A program made the translations under genes and the position numbers. Shown here in pieces: positions 46,779-56,058 of a stretch of DNA of 64,000 nucleotides (position 1 is its first letter; every line of letters begins with the position of its first letter). The DNA comes from Exiguobacterium sp. BMC-KP (lineage in GTDB: Bacteria; Bacillota; Bacilli; Exiguobacteriales; Exiguobacteriaceae): the NCBI RefSeq assembly GCF_001275385.1, contig NZ_LGIW01000011.1:62001-126000 (forward strand), given 5' to 3'. The notes below the pieces were generated by a model that saw only the letters and a list, made by a program, of their open reading frames with translations, made no database searches and was not told the origin of the DNA.

Positions 46779-47722
46779 CAGAGACAATCGTAAATCCAAT
46801 CGTAGAACAACGCGCGGATCCATGGATCATGCGTCATACAGATGGCTATTATTATTTTACGGCGTCCTTACCTGATTTTAGCGGGATTCCGCTACGTCGC
46901 GCTCAGACGCTCGGGGAATTGACTGGAGCAGAAGAGAAAGTCGTGTGGAAGAAGCGCTCCACTGGAATTATGAGTGCCAACATTTGGGCGCCAGAATTGC
47001 ATTATATTCAAGGGAAATGGTATCTCTATTTCGCGGCGGCACGTGAAGATGCTATTTTTGATCATCGCATGTACGTTCTCGAGAATGGTTCAGCCAATCC
47101 GTTGGAAGGCGAATGGGTGGAAAAAGGACGAATCAAGACTTGGAAAGAATCGTTCGCCCTCGATGCAACAACTTTCGAGCATGAGAACCGGTTATATTAC
47201 ATTTGGGCTCAGAAAGATCCTGAAATTGAAGGGAATTCCAATCTCTATATTTCTGAAATGGAGAATCCTTGGACATTGACAGGGCCCCAGACCATGATTG
47301 CAACACCTGAATATTCATGGGAAAAAGTCGGCTTTCTGGTGAACGAAGGACCTGCTGTTATGAAGCGGAATGGACATATATATGTGACGTTCTCGGCAAG
47401 TGCAACAAATCATAACTATTGTGTAGGTCTTCTTCGTATCGATGAAAAAGAAGATATGTTAGATGCCACTCATTGGAAAAAATACCCGCAACCCATTCTT
47501 ACGACAAATGAGTCAATTTGTGAATACGGACCAGGTCATAACAGTTTCACGACACTCGCAGATGGGACCGATATAATTGTCTATCATGCGCGGAACTATA
47601 AAGAAATCGAAGGTGATCCATTATGGGATCCGAATCGCCATACGTATATACGACCATTTTCTTGGCAGGGAGATATGCCTATTTTTAAAAACAGGATGGT
47701 CAACAAGGAGGTCACACGATGA
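46775..47722 (+). CDS. GH43 family glycosidase, first of tandem pair
   Basis: 315 residues, no signal peptide, single GH43 propeller. Probable catalytic residues are Asp in RADPWIMRH, Asp in FALDATTFEH and Glu in LVNEGPAV. Close relatives are intracellular alpha-L-arabinofuranosidases or exo-arabinanases. Its end overlaps the second GH43 gene by four bases, and the two proteins are clearly homologous along their whole length, so they arose by tandem duplication. It likely trims imported arabino-oligomers with a linkage choice different from AbfA; exact specificity cannot be read. Confidence 0.9.
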   Translation: MTETIVNPIVEQRADPWIMRHTDGYYYFTASLPDFSGIPLRRAQTLGELTGAEEKVVWKKRSTGIMSANIWAPELHYIQGKWYLYFAAAREDAIFDHRMYVLENGSANPLEGEWVEKGRIKTWKESFALDATTFEHENRLYYIWAQKDPEIEGNSNLYISEMENPWTLTGPQTMIATPEYSWEKVGFLVNEGPAVMKRNGHIYVTFSASATNHNYCVGLLRIDEKEDMLDATHWKKYPQPILTTNESICEYGPGHNSFTTLADGTDIIVYHARNYKEIEGDPLWDPNRHTYIRPFSWQGDMPIFKNRMVNKEVTR

Positions 47723-48663
47723 ACCAGACAGAGGATCGGAATCTTGTTTTAGAGCAACGGGCAGATCCATGGGTGTATCTTCATTCTGATGGTTATTATT
47801 ATTTCACAGCATCCGTTCCCGAATACGATCGAATCGAATTGCGTCGTGCTAGATCTCTTCATGAACTAAAAGATGTAGAAGCGGTGACAGCTTGGGTCAA
47901 ACCTGATACTGGTCCGATGAGTGATCTGATTTGGGCACCCGAATTACATCATATTCATGGGAAATGGTATCTTTATTTTGCAGCTGCGAAGTCACGTGAA
48001 ATTGTAAACGGACTCTTTGATCATCGCATGTTTGTGTTAGAGAATGGTTCGGACAACCCGCTAGAAGGCGAATGGATAGAACGAGGACAAATTGAAACAC
48101 AGTGGGATTCATTTGCCCTTGATGCGACCGTGTTCGAACATCAAGATGTTCATTACTTAGTATGGGCACAAAAAGATCCTTTCATCGAAGGGAACTCGAA
48201 CCTATATATCGCTTCTTTAAAGAATCCTTGGACCATTCAAAAACCGCAAGTCATGTTGACAAAGCCAGAGCTTGATTGGGAGACAAAAGGCTTTCTGGTG
48301 AACGAAGGACCTGCAGTCCTGAAGCGTCACGGACAAATCTTCATTACGTATTCTGCTAGTGCAACGGATGAGAATTATTGCATGGGTATGTTGAGTGCTT
48401 CAGAAGACGATGATCCACTGAATCCGGATGTTTGGGAAAAGTCATTGCGGCCAGTCTTCGCGACGAACGATGCGGCTAGCCAATATGGACCAGGACATAA
48501 TAGCTTTACGATAGATGAGCAGGGACGCGACGTTATTGTCTATCATGCACGGACCTACACGGAAATTGAGGGTGACCCTTTGTACGATCCGAATCGTCAT
48601 ACACGGGCACAGATCTTTACGTGGGGTATTGATAAGAAGCCATATTTTGATAAGCCGATTTAA
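47719..48663 (+). CDS. GH43 family glycosidase, second of tandem pair
   Basis: 314 residues, no signal peptide. Same architecture as its upstream neighbour: Asp in RADPWVYLH, Asp in FALDATVFEH, Glu in LVNEGPAV, and the shared DHRMFVLENGS and YGPGHNSFT stretches. Differences are spread evenly, pointing to an old duplication with divergence rather than a recent copy. Last gene of the arabinose operon, ending before a strong terminator. Probably another intracellular arabinofuranosidase. Confidence 0.9.
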   Translation: MNQTEDRNLVLEQRADPWVYLHSDGYYYFTASVPEYDRIELRRARSLHELKDVEAVTAWVKPDTGPMSDLIWAPELHHIHGKWYLYFAAAKSREIVNGLFDHRMFVLENGSDNPLEGEWIERGQIETQWDSFALDATVFEHQDVHYLVWAQKDPFIEGNSNLYIASLKNPWTIQKPQVMLTKPELDWETKGFLVNEGPAVLKRHGQIFITYSASATDENYCMGMLSASEDDDPLNPDVWEKSLRPVFATNDAASQYGPGHNSFTIDEQGRDVIVYHARTYTEIEGDPLYDPNRHTRAQIFTWGIDKKPYFDKPI

Positions 48664-48747
48664 GTAGAATCAATACTAGCTTTTTACTCATATGAAATAT
48701 AGTGAATGTCGTATACGCGTCGAGTTAAACGGCCATGAAGTCAAAAC

Positions 48748-48790
48748 AAAACATCCCCTTTGTAGAGCAATTCTACAAAGGGGATGTTTT
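48748..48790. terminator. Strong bidirectional terminator after the arabinose operon
   Basis: 19-base perfect stem (48748-48766 with 48772-48790), loop GCAAT, T-run on the plus strand and A-run on the left arm for the minus strand. It serves both the arabinose operon and the convergent chemoreceptor gene. Confidence 0.88.
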
Positions 48791-48809
48791 TTGGTGAAAG
48801 ATATTACCC

Positions 48810-50552
48810 TTAAATCTTAAAGCGATTTGTCCCTTTTTCTAAAACCTCTGTCGTTTCGTTTAAAGTGACAACTAAGTCATGCAAAGCGGTGACCGTACCA
48901 ATCATCTGTTCTGATGCTGCAGCGACTTCTTCGTTTCCTGCAGTATGTTCCTCGGCGACGGATGCAATCTCGCTTAACGCGTGACGAATGCGATTTTCTG
49001 ATTGAAGGACGTTCTGCATTTGACGCGCCATATGTTGTGAAGACTGGGACACGACATCGACGTGTTCTGTCAATCGACTAAAAGATTGATCCGTATCAAG
49101 GATGGATTGCTTACCGGCCTCTGTCTCACTGACTGTCTCAGTAAAACTTTTTTCCATCGATCGAGTACTGATGAGGACATTGTTTACAATAGAGGAGATT
49201 TGACTGACGTTTTCTGCAACGTGCATGGAGAGATTCTTCACTTCAGAAGCGACGACGGCAAATCCTTTCCCTTGCTCGCCGGCACGAGCTGCTTCGATCG
49301 CAGCATTCAGTGCCAGGAGATTGGTTTGTTCAGAGATATCACGAATGATAGAAATGAGACCTTGGATTTCTTCTGATTGTCGATTGAGCTCTTGCACTTG
49401 ATTCGTTGAACGTTGGACGTGAGAATGGATGACGTTCATTCGCTCGACAGACTGATGCATGTGAGCGCGACCCTCTTGTGTCAATTCATTCATCTCGATC
49501 GTAGCGTTATTAATATTCGTGCTGACTTCATCCGTACTCTGAATCAAACCTGCGAACGCATTCATCTCTTCGTTGAGAGAATGAGTCACGTGAGTCTGGC
49601 TCTCAGTTCCTACAGCAATCTCTGTCATCGTATGCGCGATTTGCGACGATCCGTCGAGTACTTCCTGTGAACTGGAATCGATGGTTTTACTAGTTTGAGT
49701 GATCACTGTAGAAGTTTTTTTGATTTCGCCAATCATCTTACTCAACATGTCGTTCATGTCTTGCATCGATACTGCAAGGGAGTGGATCTCATCGTTTGCG
49801 CTCACCTTCAAATCTCGTAATCGAAGATCCGCATTTTTTAAATCACCTGCTGCAATGAATTGAGCGACCTCTTGGAGCGTACGAATTGGATCAAGCTTGC
49901 GCATAAGAATCCACCGTAAGTAAATCAATGTGATGCCAAGGAAGAGGATGAGGCCTAAAAAGAAGAGCGGGAAGTTTTGTTTAGCGAGAGCCATCGTGAG
50001 TTCATGGACCTCATCTGCTGAAATATCCCCACCTAAAATACCAATAACGCTGCCGTCAGTGGATTTAATCGGAACAAAAACACTGATATATTTACCGTAT
50101 GTCTTGTCTTCGATGATATCAGTAGCGTGTGTCTTACCTGAAAGAACGTCTTTTACGTCTTTGTAAGAAGCGCCGGTTGAAGGTTCTCCGATGTCACTGG
50201 CGCTCTCCGAAGAGCTACCATCTACCATGAGCTTTACGTGATCATCTTCTACGAGTGCGGTATAAGTATATAGAAGACCATTTTGCAGACGCAGATCATC
50301 TAACTGAGAACGAAGCTTCTCATAATCTGTTCCTTCTTCAGGCTGAGCGAGAAAACGCTCATAGGTTGTGGGATCAATTTGTTTTGAGATCCTTTGGAGA
50401 TCTTGAATAGCTGTCTTTTTGAGAGTAGACAGTGCCGTTTGTGTGGTGTTGAAATAGAGGGCGACGTTACTGAACAAGAAAAATAAAAGAAGAATCATAC
50501 CGATAATAAGGGATAGTCTGTTTCTTAAAGAATGCGTACGTTTGTTTTGCAT
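48810..50552 (-). CDS. Methyl-accepting chemotaxis protein
   Basis: 580 residues: transmembrane helix (about 12-34), extracellular Cache-like sensor (35-190) with [20 protein letters not shown] and GILGGDIS, second transmembrane helix (about 192-214), HAMP (215-275), then the signalling domain whose hairpin tip [20 protein letters not shown] is intact. AGGAGG precedes ATG 50552. It signals to CheA/CheW; ligand is unknown. Convergent with the arabinose operon, so linkage to arabinan sensing is possible but unproven. A paralogue lies at 52075-53814. Confidence 0.93.
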   Translation of the reverse strand: MQNKRTHSLRNRLSLIIGMILLLFFLFSNVALYFNTTQTALSTLKKTAIQDLQRISKQIDPTTYERFLAQPEEGTDYEKLRSQLDDLRLQNGLLYTYTALVEDDHVKLMVDGSSSESASDIGEPSTGASYKDVKDVLSGKTHATDIIEDKTYGKYISVFVPIKSTDGSVIGILGGDISADEVHELTMALAKQNFPLFFLGLILFLGITLIYLRWILMRKLDPIRTLQEVAQFIAAGDLKNADLRLRDLKVSANDEIHSLAVSMQDMNDMLSKMIGEIKKTSTVITQTSKTIDSSSQEVLDGSSQIAHTMTEIAVGTESQTHVTHSLNEEMNAFAGLIQSTDEVSTNINNATIEMNELTQEGRAHMHQSVERMNVIHSHVQRSTNQVQELNRQSEEIQGLISIIRDISEQTNLLALNAAIEAARAGEQGKGFAVVASEVKNLSMHVAENVSQISSIVNNVLISTRSMEKSFTETVSETEAGKQSILDTDQSFSRLTEHVDVVSQSSQHMARQMQNVLQSENRIRHALSEIASVAEEHTAGNEEVAAASEQMIGTVTALHDLVVTLNETTEVLEKGTNRFKI

Positions 50553-50916
50553 ACAAGTCCTCCTGAGTTTTTTCCATACAGACAGTAATATCGGTATATG
50601 TTATCAATTGTTTAGATTATCCTCTGAAGTAAAAATTTTCAGATAGTGAAGCGAGTGTAAAGTCTTTTGTCAACACTAGTCACTTGATAGACGAATGTAA
50701 ATAAAAAAAGCCACATTACATTATTAAAGAGGAGTCGTTCCAAAAATCATTGCAGTTAGTAATTTTTCCTCTACCTTTTAAGTATTCATCTACAACTAAA
50801 GCAATCTAAGAGATTCTCGTGTTGGAAGCAAAAGAAATGGAGAAACATATACTTTTAAGAAGTATATGTTTCTCCATAGGTTTCTATCTGTTGCTTTATC
50901 TAATGCTGAGTTAATC
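50553..50916. other. Intergenic region with 18-base hairpin
   Basis: Holds the chemoreceptor promoter region and a hairpin at 50837-50877 (18-base arms, loop TTAAG) followed on the minus strand by a pyrimidine-rich tail. The hairpin is a likely terminator for the small gene at 50917-51138. No gene seen. Confidence 0.55.
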
Positions 50917-51138
50917 TTACTGAGAAAGTTCAGTTTTTTCTCTTTGGTTTTGTGTGGCAGCACGAAAAATAGACCGATTTGATAAGAGTGGTTTCAGTAG
51001 TAATTGAAGAATAACAGCCTCGATGATAGATAAAAGAATCAAAATAAGTACAGAACCGATGTGCAATGCTTCATTTAAATAACACACGTTTAAAATAAAT
51101 AGTAAAACCAAATGAACGACGAAAGTAATCTTATCCAA
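50917..51138 (-). CDS. Small two-helix membrane protein, unknown function
   Basis: 73 residues from TTG 51138, with GGAGGT about 8 bases upstream. Two hydrophobic helices (about 4-20 and 27-50), then a basic, polar tail (residues 52-73). Not recognised. The good ribosome site and the downstream terminator support it as real. Confidence 0.55.
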   Translation of the reverse strand: MDKITFVVHLVLLFILNVCYLNEALHIGSVLILILLSIIEAVILQLLLKPLLSNRSIFRAATQNQREKTELSQ

Positions 51139-51281
51139 AGGATATACCTCCTCCCATGTGACCGATTCATCTGCCTAAAAACTTAAGGTACGAATCAGCG
51201 AACGGATGATCAAATAAATATGACATATTACCGTGTATACCCTTCTTCTAGACAATTCTATCGTTCAAAAGTGACGAAAAA

Positions 51282-51929
51282 TTAGTCAGTGAGAAATGAT
51301 AGCGCATTTTTCCAATTCCCAAATCTTAGCTTGATCATTGGAACAGATGGTCCTACATTATTTTTTAGCCATTTTCGATATTGCGTTATGGTGAGGTTAC
51401 ACGTATTAAAATCTATTTGGGCAGACTCCAGGGCTTTCAGACAATTTTTTTTCGATTGGGCCTCACCTGAAAGATATCCATGGTAAGTTAAAGCTAGTTT
51501 CCAGCTCCCGTGATGATGTGTAATGTTACTAGCACTCATCATAGAAGGGTATTTTTTTCTCAATTCAGTATACTGACGTACAGTAAATGAAGGACCGATT
51601 TTTTTAGAACATAAGTGTAAGCTTTCTTCTATTGATAATTTGTTCTGAATCAATATGGGCTTTTCTTTTGGGGTACGACTAATTGATGTTTTTTGTGGCT
51701 TAGCAGATGCTTTTATCACGCCATTTTCAATTAAAAAATTCTTCCACGTTCCGTAAAGTTGAAGGACTTCTTCATATGGTGGGTATGGAAGGAATTCCGT
51801 AAGAGTGATGTAATGGCTTGCCTTTATTGGCGTAGTATGAATTTGCTGAAGTCCTTGAATTAAACGGACCATTTTTTCTTTCTGAATAGCAGGAGAAAGT
51901 GAAGAAAAAGAATTTAGCTGTTCAGTCAT
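51282..51929 (-). CDS. HNH-repeat (homing-endonuclease-associated repeat) protein
   Basis: 215 residues with three or so repeats of about 50 residues, each ending in an aromatic G-x-W-K-x-x-L motif: YGTWKNFL near residue 60, HGSWKLAL near 143 and FGNWKNAL near 206. This is the pattern of the homing-endonuclease-associated repeat, a small helical, probably DNA-binding unit. No nuclease motif (HNH, GIY-YIG, LAGLIDADG) is present, so it is not itself an obvious endonuclease. It could be a DNA-binding regulator or a relic of a mobile element. It lies between two chemoreceptor paralogues. Confidence 0.65.
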   Translation of the reverse strand: MTEQLNSFSSLSPAIQKEKMVRLIQGLQQIHTTPIKASHYITLTEFLPYPPYEEVLQLYGTWKNFLIENGVIKASAKPQKTSISRTPKEKPILIQNKLSIEESLHLCSKKIGPSFTVRQYTELRKKYPSMMSASNITHHHGSWKLALTYHGYLSGEAQSKKNCLKALESAQIDFNTCNLTITQYRKWLKNNVGPSVPMIKLRFGNWKNALSFLTD

Positions 51930-52025
51930 ATTACGATAAATCCCTTCTATTATTTATTACTTACGAGTGTTTTAAAAAAAACTTTAATGGTTCATAGAGT
52001 TTATCTTAAAAATAAATTAAAAGAA

Positions 52026-52064
52026 ACGGAAAGGTGCTTTAAATTTTAAAGGTCACCTTTCCGT
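52026..52064 (-). terminator. Terminator of the second chemoreceptor gene
   Basis: Outer stem ACGGAAAGGTG/CACCTTTCCGT plus an inner CTTTAAA/TTTAAAG stem; the minus-strand transcript continues into UUUCUUUU. Confidence 0.72.
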
Positions 52065-52074
52065 ATAGAAAAAC

Positions 52075-53814
52075 TTAAATATCAAATTTTTTCGATTCTG
52101 ATTCCAAATGATTCGTTCGCTCATTCAAGTTTTCTACTAAATCGTGCAATGTAGTGATGGTAGCAATCATCTGCTCCGATGCAGCTGCCACTTCTTCATT
52201 ACTTGCTGTGTGTTCTTCTGCAACTGCAGCTATCTCCTCAAGCGCCATTCGGATTTTTTGCTCAGAAGCTAAAACATGATTCATTTTCTCAGTCATATGT
52301 CTGGTTGACGTAGAGACGTCTGTAACCTGAGTAGATAGATTCTCAAATGTCTTATCCGTTTCAAGAACAATTTGCTTACCACTCTCCGTTGCTTGCACTG
52401 TAGTAGAGAAACTCTGTTGCATTTGAGCGGCACTCGTCTCGATTGAGGTAACGATTGAGGCGATTTCACTTACACTACTAGCAACATGACTCGACAGATT
52501 TTTCACCTCTGTAGCGACTACAGCAAATCCTTTACCTTGTTCACCAGCTCGAGCGGCTTCAATAGCTGCGTTAAGCGCAAGAAGATTGGTTTGTTCCGAA
52601 ATACCACGAATGATTCCGACTAAAGCTTGAATATCAGAAGATTGTTGTTTCAACTGCTCGACCTGATCTGCAGATTGAATGACTTGTTGATGAATGTGAT
52701 TCATTCTTTCTACTGACTGTTGCATTTGGTCACGTCCAATTTTTGTTAACGAAGCCATATCTATGGTTGTCTCTTGAATGGTCCGACCAGATTCGGAGGC
52801 AGTTTGAATCAGCGAAGAAAAACTTTGCATTTCTTCATTTAAAGACAGTGTGACATGGGTCTGGTTCTCTGTACCGATTGCGATCTCTCCCATTGTACGC
52901 GCAATTTGTGTAGAACCATCTAATACTTCTGTCGTGCTGTGATCGATTGAATGACTGGTCGTCGTGACAAGATTTGATGTTTGTTTAATATCAGCAATCA
53001 TTACTCGTAGCATCTCATTCATGTCACGAATGGAGATTGCTAACGCATAAATTTCATCTTTTGAAGGAATAGTCAAATCCGTTAATGTTTGTTTTGCTTG
53101 TTTAAGATGTCCTTTAGCAATTAGGTCTGCGACTGATTGCAATGTTTCGAGCGGTCTTAACTTTCGTCCAAGAACAATATATAACAAGGTAAGCGTTCCA
53201 AGAAGTAACAACAATAATAAGCCAATAAAGAGAGGAAGGTTTTGTTTTAACAAAGAAGTCGTTAATTCAGTGACTTCTTTTGCAGCAATATCTGTTCCTA
53301 AAATACCAATGACTTGACCCGAAGAACTTTTCAAAGGTACATACACACTGATGTACTCGCCATAATCAGGATCTTGAATGACATCAGTCGCAAAAGTTTG
53401 TCCTTTTAAAACATCTTTCATGTCTTTTGCTTTTGCTCCAGTCGCAGGGGAATCGATTTTTACAGCGTCCTTTGCAGGTAATCCATCTACTAAAAGATGA
53501 ACTTTATTATTTTCTACTCGTGCTGTGTACGCATACATTAAGCCATTTTCCTTGCGAAGGGTATTTAATTGTTCACGCAATTGGTCGTACTTTGCTGATG
53601 GCGTTAGTTCATTTAGAAAGGATTCATATTTCTCTAAACTAATTGTATTTGCAATACGTAACGCATCTTTTTCAGCTGTAGCTTTTAAGGTAGATAATGC
53701 AGTCTGTTTAGTATTAAAGTAAAGTGATGCACTACTTATAATAAAAAATAAAGTAAAGATTAGTCCGATAATCAACAATAATCGAGTGCGAATGGAGTGT
53801 TTTTTCCCGCTCAT
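52075..53814 (-). CDS. Methyl-accepting chemotaxis protein, paralogue
   Basis: 579 residues from ATG 53814 behind AGGAGG. Same layout as the receptor at 48810-50552: transmembrane helix, Cache-like sensor ([28 protein letters not shown]), second helix, HAMP and signalling domain with the tip [20 protein letters not shown]. The signalling halves are much more alike than the sensors, but even the sensors align end to end, so the pair comes from duplication and may sense related ligands. Confidence 0.93.
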   Translation of the reverse strand: MSGKKHSIRTRLLLIIGLIFTLFFIISSASLYFNTKQTALSTLKATAEKDALRIANTISLEKYESFLNELTPSAKYDQLREQLNTLRKENGLMYAYTARVENNKVHLLVDGLPAKDAVKIDSPATGAKAKDMKDVLKGQTFATDVIQDPDYGEYISVYVPLKSSSGQVIGILGTDIAAKEVTELTTSLLKQNLPLFIGLLLLLLLGTLTLLYIVLGRKLRPLETLQSVADLIAKGHLKQAKQTLTDLTIPSKDEIYALAISIRDMNEMLRVMIADIKQTSNLVTTTSHSIDHSTTEVLDGSTQIARTMGEIAIGTENQTHVTLSLNEEMQSFSSLIQTASESGRTIQETTIDMASLTKIGRDQMQQSVERMNHIHQQVIQSADQVEQLKQQSSDIQALVGIIRGISEQTNLLALNAAIEAARAGEQGKGFAVVATEVKNLSSHVASSVSEIASIVTSIETSAAQMQQSFSTTVQATESGKQIVLETDKTFENLSTQVTDVSTSTRHMTEKMNHVLASEQKIRMALEEIAAVAEEHTASNEEVAAASEQMIATITTLHDLVENLNERTNHLESESKKFDI

Positions 53815-54026
53815 GCTCAACCTCCTAAATAAATTGGTAACGAGAGTATAGTTCATATATCGGACTGGATGATGAAAAAGTAAATAGTATTTTCAATCAC
53901 ATATGTAACTATTTATACATCTATAAATTCGGGTATATACTAAACTATACTATTCTTAGTTTAATACGATAGAAGAAAAAACGACAACAAGCATTATTTC
54001 TAGCAATCTATAAGGAGGATTTGAAA

Positions 54027-54218
54027 ATGTATTCTTATTCAGTTTCTGCTTATCAATCTAAATTCATTTTTGAAAACGAATTAAAAAGAAATGGTTTGAC
54101 TACAAAAACTGCTAAGATCAAATTGTTTTCTTGTTTAGGATGTCGAACATTGATTCTATCAAAAACAGATGATTTGATTACCCATCATTGCTGTGGAGAA
54201 AAGAGGAAGTTCTTATGA
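54027..54218 (+). CDS. Small cysteine-containing protein, unknown function
   Basis: 63 residues from ATG 54027 with AAGGAGGA 7 bases upstream. The second half has CLGC (about residues 36-39) and HHCC (about 53-56), four Cys and two His that could bind one zinc ion. Basic N-terminal half. Not recognised. The strong ribosome site and isolated position support a real small gene. Confidence 0.55.
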   Translation: MYSYSVSAYQSKFIFENELKRNGLTTKTAKIKLFSCLGCRTLILSKTDDLITHHCCGEKRKFL

Positions 54219-54277
54219 GTCAACCACAACTCATTGTTTAAGATAGTTGAATGAACAAACGAAGCAGAAAGTAAGAA

Positions 54278-55345
54278 TTATGACATTATTGTGTTCTTTT
54301 TTTCTGATATCCATTCCCATTTTATGTTCTTTCCTTTTCCGATACATCGTATCTGACCTTTATTTCGCAAAATACGCAACATTTTTTCGACAAGCTGTTT
54401 ACCTGCCTCAGGATGATGTTCTAGCAACTGTTGTTTTGTGAAGGGTTCCGATTGAGAAGTTATAAACGTAAAAATTTGCTCCATCTTGATTTCGGAAATG
54501 GAACGGTTTTTATAAGCATTGATAAAGCCGCCTATTTCTTTGTAAGCTGTTAGAACAGTTTCTAAGTAGAATTGAGTCCATTGATGTAACGGTAAGATGG
54601 CATCGGCATCTTGATCTTTAAATCTTTGTAGAAAGCTGTCATGAAAACTGTTGTAGGATTCATTAAATTGTCGATCGAGTGAAAAGTAACATTGGATTCG
54701 ATAATCAAATTGGTGAAGTAAGTAGATATTCAACAGCCTCATGAGTCTTAATGCATCATAATGACCTCTTATTTGTTTAAAGAATTTATGGAGTAATAAC
54801 GGAATTGCAATTAAAGGATGCATTTTTTGGACTTCAATTGATGATTGAAATTCAAAAAATAACTTTTGAAGGTCAGCTGTAGAAAGACATTGACTAGTCG
54901 ACGTGATGGAGTGGGGAAGTAAAGGGTTCTCGGGAAATAAACTTGTTTTTTCATTGAGTTGGTCTGTAGTCAAATGCTGATTTATTTCCTTATGAATAAT
55001 ATACACGATGCGAAAATCATAAACTGAATAGTCGATGTGATGATCATGTATATAAGAGAGGGCATCACGATGGCCAGCGAGCTCACGTTCTTGTATATGA
55101 AAAGGACTATACGTGTTTCTTACCAGTTGAATCATACGTTCTTCCGCTAAATGTATAGAAGTCAAATTATTTAATGCTTGAATCGTTAATAGGTTCGCTT
55201 GTCGTTGTAAATGTTTCATTAAAGAAGGGTACTGCAACTCTTTTTTATGTAAATGATGGTCATAGAATTCAATCTCATGAACGAATTCTAAAAGGTGTAT
55301 ATTCTCTTTGTAAGAATTCGTTGCACTTAGTGTATCAATTTTCAT
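54278..55345 (-). CDS. Fic-domain-like protein with a lost catalytic motif
   Basis: 355 residues. The helical pattern follows Fic proteins: an inhibitory-helix-like stretch (ALNNLTSIHLAEER, 57-70), then HPLIAIPLLLHKFF (176-189), which corresponds to the helix leading into the Fic motif, and then IRGHYDALRLMRLL (192-205) where HPFxxGNGRxxRLL is expected. The catalytic His, the Pro-Phe and the GNG are gone. The following helices and the WTQFYLETVL segment also fit. The last 55 residues (about 300-350) form a winged helix. An inactive Fic fold with a DNA-binding tail suggests a regulatory role. Family assignment is by my own alignment and is moderately sure. Confidence 0.6.
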   Translation of the reverse strand: MKIDTLSATNSYKENIHLLEFVHEIEFYDHHLHKKELQYPSLMKHLQRQANLLTIQALNNLTSIHLAEERMIQLVRNTYSPFHIQERELAGHRDALSYIHDHHIDYSVYDFRIVYIIHKEINQHLTTDQLNEKTSLFPENPLLPHSITSTSQCLSTADLQKLFFEFQSSIEVQKMHPLIAIPLLLHKFFKQIRGHYDALRLMRLLNIYLLHQFDYRIQCYFSLDRQFNESYNSFHDSFLQRFKDQDADAILPLHQWTQFYLETVLTAYKEIGGFINAYKNRSISEIKMEQIFTFITSQSEPFTKQQLLEHHPEAGKQLVEKMLRILRNKGQIRCIGKGKNIKWEWISEKKNTIMS

Positions 55346-55592
55346 TATGTTCCTCCATTATTCTAAGTATAAAAATTATCTAGTGTATAATATTTTATCA
55401 TTATTTCAATTATTTTGAAATACTGTTGTAAACTCGATTAACTATATCAAGATTTAACTAATAAAATTGTCTTTAAAAGGTTTAATTATTAACTCTCTGG
55501 GAATATATAAGTAATGTTATTTCATTTGATTAAACTTGATGACTTATTTGTACCGTGTCAGCAAATGAGCATCGATATAATCAAACTCCCAT

Positions 55593-55630
55593 AAAAGCGA
55601 GAAGTAGTCTAAGGACTACTTCTCGCTTTT
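55593..55630. terminator. Bidirectional terminator
   Basis: 17-base arms (55593-55609, 55614-55630) with loop TAAG and terminal A4/T4 runs, directly after the stop of the minus-strand gene at 55635. Confidence 0.85.
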
Positions 55631-55634
55631 TAAA

Positions 55635-55976
55635 TTACCTTGAATAATTCATAAAGAAATACTGAAGTAGGGCAATTACTTCGTCTATTGGCTCATGAGC
55701 AGCTAATACGATTTGATGCTTGCTTCCATTTGAGAACTCGAGATAAAAACGCTTCTCAAGCGTCGGAAGACTTAGATGGTAATGAACTTCACCAACAAAA
55801 ATTCGAGCAGATTCTAATTGTTTAGGGCTCGTTGAATAGTGTGAAATTGGTTCGTTGAAGTATATCTTAACTTTCGCCGCATTCGCTGTAGTGATGATAT
55901 TTTCAAAAACAAAGCACTGTATAAAAATATGTTTCTCTAGGTGACTTGTAAGTTGATCTCCTTTGATGAGTTTCAA
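55635..55976 (-). CDS. Hypothetical protein
   Basis: 113 residues, soluble, alternating beta-like stretches (FIQCFVFENIITT, KVKIYFNE, ARIFVGEVHYHLSL, KRFYLEFSNG) and a C-terminal helix. AGAGAGGTG lies before the ATG, and a strong terminator follows at once, so it is a real single-gene unit. Not recognised; no catalytic or metal motif seen. Confidence 0.65.
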   Translation of the reverse strand: MKLIKGDQLTSHLEKHIFIQCFVFENIITTANAAKVKIYFNEPISHYSTSPKQLESARIFVGEVHYHLSLPTLEKRFYLEFSNGSKHQIVLAAHEPIDEVIALLQYFFMNYSR

Positions 55977-56058
55977 TGTTGTTCACCTCTCTATCGTAAG
56001 TAAAAGGACATTAGTAAATAATGTCCTTTTCGAATTGATCATTTGCTGTATTTTTTGT

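Noticed and set aside
53427-53722. Plus-strand frames inside the second chemoreceptor
   Set aside because: Antisense to the conserved Cache sensor; no ribosome site.
54247-54441. Plus-strand 64-codon hydrophobic frame
   Set aside because: Mostly antisense to the winged-helix end of the pseudo-Fic gene; hydrophobicity is a shadow effect.
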